Below, in pieces: positions 21,201-27,211 of a stretch of 64,000 nt of DNA. This DNA is from an uncultured Saprospiraceae bacterium (GTDB lineage: Bacteria > Bacteroidota > Bacteroidia > Chitinophagales > Saprospiraceae). Position numbers and translations under genes: made by a program. The notes beneath the pieces are model-generated. The model saw only the letters and a program-made list of their open reading frames with translations, searched no databases and was not told the origin of the DNA. The stretch's first letter is position 1, and the number at the start of each line of letters is the position of its first letter. The stretch lies in NCBI GenBank assembly GCA_905480605.1, contig CAJQRD010000023.1, forward strand, positions 1-64,000. Reading direction: 5' to 3'.

Positions 21201-22597
21201 CTGGTACATATGAGATCACCTTAACTTTGGACAACGAAGGTTGTTTATCTGATCCTGTAGTAACGAGTATAGAAGTTGATGCAGAATTAATAACACCAGA
21301 AATCAATTGTTTGGCTTCAAACTCATCAGTTGAATGGAATTGGGACGATGTTGTAGGGGTAAACCAATATAGCATAAGTATAGATAATGTATTTCAAACA
21401 ACTCAAACTGAATCTAGCTTTAGAGTTGATGGATTATCAGAAGGTGAAAATATAGAAATAACAATTTCATTTATCAGTGACAGTTCTTGTCCAATAGAAG
21501 ATTTGGTTGATGTTTGTACAACAAATGCATGTCCAAATTCTACTTTTGATATCGGGGCTTTTGACAATGAAATTTGTTTGGATGGCTCTGAATCAAATAT
21601 ACAGTTAGAAATAGATGTGATAAATGCTCCTCCAGGTGAAACCGGTATGGGATCCTGGTCAGGACCTGGCGTATCTGCTTCTGGTTTATTTAATCCAACT
21701 GGATTGGTGGGTGTTCAAGAGTTAACTTATTCTATTGAATACAGTGTATGTCAGTATCAAACAAGTATTAATATAACAGTATTTGATGCACCACAGGTTA
21801 CAGCAATCAATCCAATTAACCCGGATTGTTATTTAACCCAAATCGGTGGAATTATGCCAGAAGTATCAGGAGGCACTGAGCCTTACATGTACACTGTAGA
21901 TAATTTACCTTCTCAAGATTTTCCTGCGTTTATAGATGTTTTAACCCCAGGTTTACATGATTTAATGGTTACAGATGCTAATGGTTGTACAACTGAACAA
22001 ACTATTGAAATCTTTGCAGCTGTTGAACCAACATTAGGAATTAATGGTCCTCTAAGTGTATTGGTTGGTGAAACTGGTGAATACACTTTAGATACAAATG
22101 CTGAAAACATAGGTGATGTTATCTGGTTGGCAAATGGTATTGTTATTTGTCAAGGTACGGATTGTGAACCTGTAAGTTTGATTTCAACATTATTCCCAGA
22201 TACGGACAATGTAGAATTGGTTGTGCAGGTATTCTTTAATGAAGACTGTTTTGTTGAAACATCAATTCGAGTTGACTTCTTTGAAATTCAGAAGTACTAC
22301 ATACCTAATGTAATATCTGAATTTGCAGAAGATCCCAATAATCAAGTATGGTCAATGTACACTAAAGGTGGTGCTATATTGGTGAAAACTGTTAAAATAT
22401 ATGATAGATGGGGTGAACTTGTTCATGATCAGGTAATAAATGAGCAAGCAGAAGGGCGTATTGATTTGCTTTGGGATGGTAGATGGACTGAAGATGGTGG
22501 ACCAGAAGTGATTCCAGGTGTTTATGTATATATGATAGAAATGGAAGTTGATGGCAGAGATGTTGTTGAATCTGGTGATATTACCGTGATACGATAA
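15236..22597 (+). CDS. Giant T9SS type B-sorted surface protein with HYR-like array, paralogue of the preceding gene
   Basis: The product has 2453 residues, the largest in the window. MKKLYLIFSLILGLFVNESIAQ is a clear signal peptide. Residues about 23-690 hold six or seven HYR-like units of roughly 100 residues, with boundaries such as EDTTAPTL, EDTEDPSF, IDTTDPEV, EDTTDPLL and DDQDPPEW and conserved DCGN/ECD cysteines. Residues about 720-850 repeat the module of the preceding gene (SWFSFVAGS, GMCLAGQANC, TYYIFVDGCNG). From there to the C-terminus the FN3-like/PKD alternation, SprB-type repeat, VIWLANGIVICQG module and sorting domain (YYIPNVISEF...YDRWGELV...WDGRW...GVYVYMIEM...GDITVIR) match the preceding protein in order. 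It is therefore that protein with an HYR array added at the front. HYR domains are associated with adhesion. Confidence 0.93.
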   Translation: MKKLYLIFSLILGLFVNESIAQLTFDTDPVSFTLECNDDDNNTQIEDYLNDLIAMDATCANDPLITWDYSDPGNFEDGDVITIEIIVEDDCASSPDLIVPIDVTIEDTTAPTLDDAAEDLTEACDLPNNATLLMNWVDDHAGATYLDDCSSDAELTWFTNPDPVDINDIALDCGGDITVDFWVEDAAGNSSTPTTATFTLEDTEDPSFNDANGLWDMDFECDGAGNIGDIASHMADIIAGLNISDNCTDVSLLILTDNWDGGGFTTADCSDTEAEIEVEFTLEDDCGNTTVYTATFTLIDTTDPEVTTAATDLVLECDDATNDTDIQNWLDAVGNAVFSDICTDALDLIIDNDYDGSKPDCDGNTELVTFTITDLCGNDIETSANIIIDDTMLPTITGLETSPASIECVNEVITSEGFETLINSIVGAATLEDANDCTDPSDLIIIITPDHTTPPAGADVPDPDCPGGTLTGQYIFDVVIEDECGNQSALETITITVEDTTDPLLPGNLPVDETYDCASDIPTGMDIFTPDECESPAAIFEEVYIIENCDNQVEIERTWIFEDYCGNSIGEHVQTIIVDDQDPPEWIGDEDDYLPGDISLVLANCDAGFSFPNGVYEDEANGDIWPIYPPADGSEFEDLCQPVTFSQIGPPPTEQFDGGETCITFIVSDACGNSITHEFCVDIICSNCEGGGVACEQSCGTVEDGCHTCNIEDLLDGFESCTPNFQGSVLDWPPSLCNGNGVPHNMSWFSFVAGSADLCVTVAPNMCAMGTGAVGLQAGVYDFCEDDDGMCLAGQANCSNGLDEIDFSYSEFVVGNTYYIFVDGCNGAECDYEITVEKGLEFVLDTPEEVVVEASCDQVISFPALQFCPQTELTFNIFHEGDSPSDQGEYDDAGPYNPELSAEFFWTFSPPIPGIGTDGSWETGEDGEDGFPIPPITFPNVMVPTTWTICLTDIEAECSDTECDDCCLDVVIAPLPDEFFGPYEVCVEDLLEINGWDPGIVGEDPNGDGIEWLGPDNIMLEQVEDAIKDDMGIMTFEVFDPECGCMFNQSLQIIPIGNLEPIEVTLYMFDCQFRDEDGDLDTYIWEWPEDTYELNVDMEDFFLNIPEGSEVRDWENSRCDSLLLITVDTAIVEGILTQGPCTPAGTEYCFELLIDLLEDNHDMHPTINPDYFGMKWVDAATGFNAGQGPCFAVTPGTSGSYFVELEYSFIDGAYDASQQVVGECTKIFGPFDLDSGTALPPVVTGENTFCVNDLSGKLFNVTDPIDGYVYSWTFQGGATGSTLNAPANDMADIDFTNYDFGGNLPMLVIADTPCGISEAFEVFVTTIPLPVPDFAVSSPVCVGQLASANFTGDQSQISEYIWSSDNFNSGNQSGPGPVDYSASVEGTYEVSLIIVNNEGCQSLPVTRTFDVIAPLQAPVIDCSETASSVGFSWEAIEGATGYDITVLQHPTDPPGTFIGNSATELSVDFTGLSVNSIVEISVVATGGQPCGNGPAASLECQAQDCPDPDWIFNVWADTSFCVNALIDAYSFDVSGANGTASYESGVPGVVDANGLIDPSAFPVGTTTVTMIYNYQNGDCERSRSINVVVFPQPSADFTASAMEVCLGECITIDDSNVDNVATWDYGVDGSIDANGQVCWTSSGMKTIAVSVTTPDLIGSCANASSIDVMVLDTLIMGEISCINQDLDFVEFDWGDVVGATGYDISYTINDITPPTELNITESTILIDNLMPDDEVIISVTALSPNQCSDVTKTAECVAISCVPLVFNNPVCAEEGIDFVFFEWDAVVGASMYEISINGTVVTTQAELTYLVDGLDAGDIVTITVTALNDLTNCPDVTRTKDCTAGECPEGTFTFTPVDEPCYNAALGGIQLTDPTIAGVLGTGTGSWNSSFVDANGLFTPDAETDMIYMLEYEYVEGTCTYDAELEVEIIIIPIGDIDVSDDDICVTESTTVEGSSEFGNNETAIWDFGNGVNAVGTGFGPYELTFDAPGTYEITLTLDNEGCLSDPVVTSIEVDAELITPEINCLASNSSVEWNWDDVVGVNQYSISIDNVFQTTQTESSFRVDGLSEGENIEITISFISDSSCPIEDLVDVCTTNACPNSTFDIGAFDNEICLDGSESNIQLEIDVINAPPGETGMGSWSGPGVSASGLFNPTGLVGVQELTYSIEYSVCQYQTSINITVFDAPQVTAINPINPDCYLTQIGGIMPEVSGGTEPYMYTVDNLPSQDFPAFIDVLTPGLHDLMVTDANGCTTEQTIEIFAAVEPTLGINGPLSVLVGETGEYTLDTNAENIGDVIWLANGIVICQGTDCEPVSLISTLFPDTDNVELVVQVFFNEDCFVETSIRVDFFEIQKYYIPNVISEFAEDPNNQVWSMYTKGGAILVKTVKIYDRWGELVHDQVINEQAEGRIDLLWDGRWTEDGGPEVIPGVYVYMIEMEVDGRDVVESGDITVIR
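15300..17290 (+). repeat. HYR-like repeat array inside the fourth surface protein
   Basis: Six to seven units of roughly 300 bases encode domains that start near D(T/D)T.P and contain a central ECD/NC and a late DxCGN motif. Examples of boundaries are EDTTAP (about base 15553), IDTTDP (about 16132) and EDTTDP (about 16732). The DNA copies are diverged, so the repeat is visible at protein level only. Confidence 0.65.
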
Positions 22598-22645
22598 ATT
22601 TGAATCTGAAGTGTTAAACACTTATAGATACTAATAAATATATAA

Positions 22646-22680
22646 GTCCATTTTGATTTTTTTCAAAATGGGCTTTTTTT
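22646..22680 (+). terminator. Rho-independent terminator after the surface-protein array
   Basis: The arms 22646-22656 (GTCCATTTTGA) and 22663-22673 (TCAAAATGGGC) pair over 11 bp with one G-T wobble and a 6-base T loop. Seven Ts (22674-22680) follow. It separates the adhesin array from cmk. Confidence 0.85.
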
Positions 22681-22702
22681 ATACATATATTTCTATTTTT
22701 TT

Positions 22703-22710
22703 TAGTTTTG
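22703..22710 (+). promoter_or_regulatory. Candidate -7 element (TAnnTTTG) immediately upstream of cmk
   Basis: TAGTTTTG matches the Bacteroidota -7 consensus TAnnTTTG and ends four bases before the cmk ATG. No clear -33 TTG was seen at the expected distance. If it is used, the transcript would be leaderless or nearly so. Confidence 0.35.
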
Positions 22711-22714
22711 CAGT

Positions 22715-23398
22715 ATGATTGATGAGAAAATAAATATAGCTATAGATGGTCATTCTTCTTGTGGTAAATCTACCTTAGCAAAAGCTATTGCTAAAAAACT
22801 TGGCTATGTATATATCGACTCTGGAGCAATGTACAGGGCTGTGGCATTATATTATATTGAAAATGGAATCAGTACTGAAAACAAAGAAGAAGCGATTCTA
22901 GCGCTACCTCAAATTAATATTGATTTAAAATCGGTCGACAATAAGTTTTGTATCTATTTAAATGGTAGAGATGTAACACAACGAATTATAGCTATTGACG
23001 TTTCATCAATCGTGTCAGAAGTTGCTGCAATAAGCGCTGTGAGAAGAAAACTTGTCCAATTACAGCAAGAGGTAGGAGAGAACAAAGGTGTGGTCATGGA
23101 TGGTAGAGATATTGGAACTGTAGTCTTTCCAAATGCAGAATTGAAATTATTTGTTACAGCGAATATTGATGTTCGAACTGAAAGGCGCTATTTAGAATTA
23201 AATGCCAAAGGAATGCCTACCGATTATGAGGCAGTCCAACATAATCTGAATCATAGGGATAATATTGATAGTTCAAGAGATGACAGCCCACTGCAAAAGG
23301 CGGAAGATGCGGTTTTAATTGACAACAGCTATATGACCAAAGAAGAACAATTGTTTCTTGTTGAAAAGTTGGTGGCTGAAAAATGCGATTGTTTGTAA
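22715..23398 (+). CDS. cmk: Cytidylate kinase
   Basis: The product has 227 residues, the usual length for bacterial CMP kinase. It phosphorylates CMP and dCMP to the diphosphates with ATP in the cytoplasm, in pyrimidine nucleotide salvage and supply. The P-loop GHSSCGKST is at residues 12-20, followed by YIDSGAMYRA, the DGRDIGTVVFP motif, and the C-terminal RD..DS.R..SPL.KAEDAVLID signature that forms the lid and CMP-binding region. It lies just after the terminator of the adhesin array. Identification is secure. Confidence 0.97.
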   Translation: MIDEKINIAIDGHSSCGKSTLAKAIAKKLGYVYIDSGAMYRAVALYYIENGISTENKEEAILALPQINIDLKSVDNKFCIYLNGRDVTQRIIAIDVSSIVSEVAAISAVRRKLVQLQQEVGENKGVVMDGRDIGTVVFPNAELKLFVTANIDVRTERRYLELNAKGMPTDYEAVQHNLNHRDNIDSSRDDSPLQKAEDAVLIDNSYMTKEEQLFLVEKLVAEKCDCL

Positions 23399-23524
23399 TT
23401 TATAACCATTCTAATCGTGTAGTTTAAAACTCTAAAGTGCTATTATTTAGATCAAATTTGTATTCATTGTTTTATAAAAATGCTTACTTTTCTACTATTA
23501 ATTAATCAGAATTAAATTTAAGCC

Positions 23525-23869
23525 ATGGCCAATTTTTTAATCGAAGAATTTAAAAAGTACAAAGTAACTTTATATAGCAATACAAAGAATAATCACGAAC
23601 TGTATGCAATACACTTAAAATTACCTTCTGGGGAGGCAATTTTAAAGTTTGGGGATGTAGCATTAGATGAAAATTCACATACTGAAACAGTAAACAATCG
23701 CAGTAAATATATCTTGCACTTTCATGCAAATAGATTTCCAGCGTTTATTGATATTTTAAGGAATGAAAAACCTTTGTTTTTTTATTTTAATATTGATTTA
23801 AACCAGGGTTATATAACAACATCTGATGAGCCTGTTGGCGAAGGAGAAATTGAACAAAAAGAGGATTAA
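23525..23869 (+). CDS. Conserved hypothetical small protein
   Basis: This is a 114-residue protein of a family I do not recognise. It has no signal peptide and no membrane segment, so it is probably cytoplasmic. The sequence is mixed alpha/beta with conserved-looking blocks (LKLPSGEAILKFGDVAL, KYILHFHANRFPAFIDILRNEKPLFFYF) and an acidic tail (GEGEIEQKED). ATG 23525 is preceded by AT-rich sequence without a Shine-Dalgarno. It sits between cmk and the desaturase gene on the same strand, with 126 and 93 base gaps. Even codon use and length support a real gene. Confidence 0.7.
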   Translation: MANFLIEEFKKYKVTLYSNTKNNHELYAIHLKLPSGEAILKFGDVALDENSHTETVNNRSKYILHFHANRFPAFIDILRNEKPLFFYFNIDLNQGYITTSDEPVGEGEIEQKED

Positions 23870-23940
23870 GCTCTATTAAGACGGAGAACTTATTTGAGAA
23901 AATGATGTTAATATATTATAAACAAGAGTTCTATAATACG

Positions 23941-23948
23941 TAGTTTTG
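23941..23948 (+). promoter_or_regulatory. Candidate -7 element (TAnnTTTG) of the desaturase gene
   Basis: TAGTTTTG matches the Bacteroidota -7 consensus and ends 14 bases before the ATG at 23963. No convincing -33 TTG was found at 18-20 bases upstream, so support is partial. Confidence 0.35.
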
Positions 23949-23962
23949 TAAAAATATTTCAA

Positions 23963-24988
23963 ATGTCTGACAAATCATTGGATTTTAAGTACAGCAATGG
24001 TGAAGAACCACATATTCAACGTACAAAAGATATAATTCGAAAGTACCCTGAAATTAAGAAATTAATGGGAAGGTACCCGAAAACCTTTTTATATGCATTT
24101 TTTGTGGTTGCATTACAATTAGCAATCGCTTATATCCTTAGAGATCAAGCTTGGTGGATGGTGTTGATTGCAGCGTATGGTGTGGGAGCATTTGCAAATC
24201 ATGCTTTGTTCGTGTTGATTCATGAGTTTACACACAATATGGTGTTTAAAAGTAAGGTCGCCAATTTATGGGGAGGAATTATGTGTGACCTTCCTAACGC
24301 TTTTCCAAGTTCTGCTGCGTTCAGAAAATATCACCTTAAGCATCATGCATTTCAAGGGCACTATGATATTGATGCGGACTTGGCAAGTAAATGGGAAGCC
24401 AAACTGATAGGTTCTAACTTTATTGGTAAATCATTTTGGTTGCTATTTTTTCCATTGTTTCAAGCAGTAAGGCCACCAAGATTGAAAGAAATCAAGTTCC
24501 AAAGTTCTTGGATATGGGTTAATCTATTAACTGTGTTAGCTTTTGATGTTGTTGTTTATATGATAGCTGGTCCAATGGCTATTCTATACTTTGTAGCTTC
24601 ATTTTTCTTTTCAGTTGGTTTACACCCTCTAGGAGCGAGATGGATACAAGAGCATTTCTTGGTTGCTCCTCCTCAAGAAACATACAGTTATTATGGACCA
24701 CTAAATTACTTGGCATTTAATGTTGGATACCATAATGAACATCATGACTTCGCTTACGTACCGTGGGTTAATTTACCTAAAATTAGAGAAATAGCGCCTG
24801 AGTATTATAACAATTTGGTTTATCATAAATCTTGGACCAAATTATGGTTGAAGTTTATTTTTGATAATGAATTGTCGCTCTTTTCAAGAATATTAAGAAG
24901 TGACAAAGGAGGATTAGAAGTAAGTTCAGATTCTGAAAATGATTACTTCAGAGGAAGAGATCAAAAAGAAAACATAGCTATAAATTAA
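23963..24988 (+). CDS. Membrane fatty acid/sphingolipid desaturase, DES1 (delta-4 dihydroceramide desaturase)-like
   Basis: This 341-residue integral membrane di-iron desaturase has three histidine boxes: HEFTHN (residues 87-92), HLKHH (124-128) and HNEHHDF (257-263). Their spacing and surrounding sequence resemble eukaryotic sphingolipid delta-4 desaturase DES1. The N-terminal block YPEIKKLM, the NHALFVLIHE and HPLGARWIQEHF segments, and ETYSYYGPLNYLAFNVGYHNEHHDF all correspond to DES1 blocks as I know them. Family members introduce the 4,5-trans double bond of ceramide using O2 and cytochrome b5-type electrons. Several hydrophobic segments (about 44-60, 68-86, 170-190, 198-225) fit an inner-membrane enzyme. 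Bacteroidota make dihydroceramides, so a sphingoid substrate is plausible but inferred; an acyl-lipid desaturase is the alternative. No serine palmitoyltransferase gene lies in the window. Confidence 0.85.
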   Translation: MSDKSLDFKYSNGEEPHIQRTKDIIRKYPEIKKLMGRYPKTFLYAFFVVALQLAIAYILRDQAWWMVLIAAYGVGAFANHALFVLIHEFTHNMVFKSKVANLWGGIMCDLPNAFPSSAAFRKYHLKHHAFQGHYDIDADLASKWEAKLIGSNFIGKSFWLLFFPLFQAVRPPRLKEIKFQSSWIWVNLLTVLAFDVVVYMIAGPMAILYFVASFFFSVGLHPLGARWIQEHFLVAPPQETYSYYGPLNYLAFNVGYHNEHHDFAYVPWVNLPKIREIAPEYYNNLVYHKSWTKLWLKFIFDNELSLFSRILRSDKGGLEVSSDSENDYFRGRDQKENIAIN

Positions 24989-25101
24989 TTTACTGAGCTA
25001 AAAAATAGTTGCGAAACTATATAGTTCGAGGTTATAGGGTGATTTAAAATTTTTGGTAAATTGATATAAATTTGCTTGACTTTTTAAATCACTTTTTAAT
25101 T

Positions 25102-25683
25102 TTAGCCAACTGAAAACCATAATTCATTACCTGCTCTTGGATCAATAGAATTGTAACAATCCTCCATAGTTTTTATCTCAAAATGATTTCCAAACAATTC
25201 TAAGTAATAGGAGAGATCACCACCAAAAGGTGGTCCATCTGTATCTGATAATTCCATGTGCTGAAACAATAAACCGACATATTTGCCATTTAAATTTAAC
25301 ATGCTTTTTATATGATTCAGATATTGATTTCTTAAATGAGGCTCTAAAGCGCAAAAGCATGTTTGCTCAATTATAATATCGTATTTTCCAGTATGTTCAA
25401 ATAAGTCTTGAACATGAATTTGACTTTCAGGAAACGTGGGGTATCTTTTTTTAAAAGTATCCATTGCAAGCTCGGACATGTCTATTATATGAATATTTTC
25501 AAATCCTTGCTGGTGAATGTATTCTGCTTCGTGTGAAGGTCCAGACCCTGGAGTCAAAATTGATAAACTCTTATCTTCAAGTTGATCGATATATTCTTTG
25601 ATCGGTCTTGTTATATATCCTGTATCCCATCCCGTTGTACCTTCAACGTACCTGTTTTCCCAATAATCTTTATCTAAGTTCAT
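25102..25683 (-). CDS. TPMT/HOL-family SAM-dependent methyltransferase
   Basis: This 193-residue class I methyltransferase belongs to the thiopurine S-methyltransferase-like family. The diagnostic N-terminus YWENRYVEGTTGWDTGY is at residues 7-23. The SAM-binding motif I is TPGSGPSHEA (44-53), where most relatives have PGCGxGxD. The adenosine-binding acid follows in IIDMSEL, and the EQTCFCAL motif IV is typical of this family. The family methylates thiols, halides or small nucleophiles; the substrate here cannot be read from sequence. It is the second gene of a minus-strand pair, starting 30 bases after the miaE stop, so the two are likely co-transcribed. Confidence 0.85.
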   Translation of the reverse strand: MNLDKDYWENRYVEGTTGWDTGYITRPIKEYIDQLEDKSLSILTPGSGPSHEAEYIHQQGFENIHIIDMSELAMDTFKKRYPTFPESQIHVQDLFEHTGKYDIIIEQTCFCALEPHLRNQYLNHIKSMLNLNGKYVGLLFQHMELSDTDGPPFGGDLSYYLELFGNHFEIKTMEDCYNSIDPRAGNELWFSVG

Positions 25684-25713
25684 GACCTTATTTAATTAAA
25701 CATGCAATACTGA

Positions 25714-26295
25714 TTAATGCATTCTATCACCTCTTAAATCTAAGTTTTTCATGATTCCAGCTTCATATTCGAGATATTCATTCCATCTCGTTTTTACAGC
25801 ATCTTCACCAGCATAATGCTTGGCTAAATCTATAAACATCTTGTAATGACCTGCTTCTGAAACCATAAAACCATGATAAAACTCTTTGAGAGATTCCTCA
25901 TTAATATGCAGAGATAATAATCTGAATCTCTCACAACTCCTTGCTTCAATTAATGCGAATGTAAGAAGTCGTTCAAGTAATCCTTTTTCTCTAGATCCGC
26001 CTTTTTCTTGAAATTTTAAAAGTTGATTGACATATTCATCTTTTCTTTGGAAACCAAGCTTGAGATTTCTTTTTTCTAACTCTCTCAAAACCAACCTAAA
26101 GTGACCCCATTCTTCAGTAACGATTGGAGATATTTCTTTAACCAGTCTTTCATGATCAGGATAACCTTGAATTAATGAGATACATGAAGTCGCTGCTTTT
26201 TGCTCACAGTAAGCATGATCTGTCAATATATCTTCCAAACTAATCTCAGCAAGATTGACCCACCTTGGATCTGTTGGTAATTTTAATCCCAGCAT
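25714..26295 (-). CDS. miaE: tRNA-(ms2io6A)-hydroxylase MiaE
   Basis: This 193-residue ferritin-like non-haem di-iron protein hydroxylates the isopentenyl side chain of ms2i6A at tRNA position 37, in the cytoplasm. Iron ligands are visible in DHAYCEQKAATS, EEWGHFRLVL, EARSCERFRLL and SEAGHYKMF, in the order expected for the family. The N-terminal LKLPTDPRWVNLA block is characteristic of MiaE. The ATG at 26295 is preceded by AT-rich sequence. It leads the pair with the TPMT-like methyltransferase gene. Activity would need MiaA and MiaB, which are not in the window. Confidence 0.92.
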   Translation of the reverse strand: MLGLKLPTDPRWVNLAEISLEDILTDHAYCEQKAATSCISLIQGYPDHERLVKEISPIVTEEWGHFRLVLRELEKRNLKLGFQRKDEYVNQLLKFQEKGGSREKGLLERLLTFALIEARSCERFRLLSLHINEESLKEFYHGFMVSEAGHYKMFIDLAKHYAGEDAVKTRWNEYLEYEAGIMKNLDLRGDRMH

Positions 26296-26408
26296 AGTAT
26301 TTTTATTGTGGCTCGAAGATATATCAGTTAGGTAATATTTACAATGAGAAACTAATATAATTTAATATTTAAAAAGTGTTAAAGCATTGTTGACATTGAA
26401 TCATTGAT

Positions 26409-27011
26409 TCAATGTTCTAAACATTCTAACTGATTCTGAATTAGGCCGCTGTTTTGAATATTGTATTCTTGATATCCTTCTTCCCAAATTAAACCTATTC
26501 TTACTATCCTATGTTTTTTCAATGCCTTGACCTTATAGTTTTCAAGAGCAAAAACACCTTGATATAATGTAAAGTCTCTATTGCGGTTGACCTTGCCTTT
26601 ATCTCTTTCAATGTTTTCTAAATATATAAATTCTCCATTGCTTAAAAAACATTTCATTTTTGCTCTAAAGTCAAGTCTGCCATAAGTATCTTTGGCATTT
26701 TCAGAATTTATTTTGAAGTCTGTAATTAAGTAGATGGCTTTGTCTGCTTTATAAATATGAGCAGAACCTTCAACAAGGTATTTGCTGCCCATCCATTTTT
26801 TAAATTCAGGTAAAGTGTGCATAAACCATTGCTTTGACTCCAGCTCTTTGACATTGGTTTTTAGTGATTCGTCATAGCCCTCTTTAACAATGATGCAATC
26901 ACCACTTCTACTCTGAAAAGCGTCACTGTTTATTTCAGGATTGTAAATATCAAACCATGGAATAGCATCTTGAGCATTCATGTTAATATTTATAACAGAT
27001 ATGAGTAGCAT
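26409..27011 (-). CDS. Exported hypothetical protein with ambiguous start
   Basis: This 200-residue protein has no family I recognise. From ATG 27011 the N-terminus (MLLISVININMNAQ) is a clipped signal peptide. The frame stays open upstream and encodes SKLIKYKRHIFFL in front of it, which supplies the missing basic n-region, but no ATG, GTG or TTG occurs before the stop at 27054-27056. A rare ATC start at 27041 or a lost start codon are both possible. The mature part (PWFDIYNPEI..., WFMHTLPEFKKWMGSKYLVEG, IYLITDFKIN) looks beta-rich and lacks membrane segments, so a periplasmic protein is inferred. It is divergent from the prolyl oligopeptidase gene. Confidence 0.65.
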   Translation of the reverse strand: MLLISVININMNAQDAIPWFDIYNPEINSDAFQSRSGDCIIVKEGYDESLKTNVKELESKQWFMHTLPEFKKWMGSKYLVEGSAHIYKADKAIYLITDFKINSENAKDTYGRLDFRAKMKCFLSNGEFIYLENIERDKGKVNRNRDFTLYQGVFALENYKVKALKKHRIVRIGLIWEEGYQEYNIQNSGLIQNQLECLEH

Positions 27012-27211
27012 TAAAAAGAAAATATGTCGTTTGTATTTGATGAGTTTGGAATTTTAATTAAAGATACATTCTTATTTATGACAAGGAAAAGCAAGTATAT
27101 AGATTTAACAGTAAACAATTTAAATCACTTTGTCTATAAAAAGGTAAATTTAAGTGCAAGTCCTCTTATATTTATGATAAATCAGATATTTTTACCTTAT
27201 AACCACTTATA

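Noticed and set aside
24989-25101. Palindromic AACTATATAGTT region after the desaturase gene as a terminator
   Set aside because: It is short, AT-only and lacks a T-run at the right distance.
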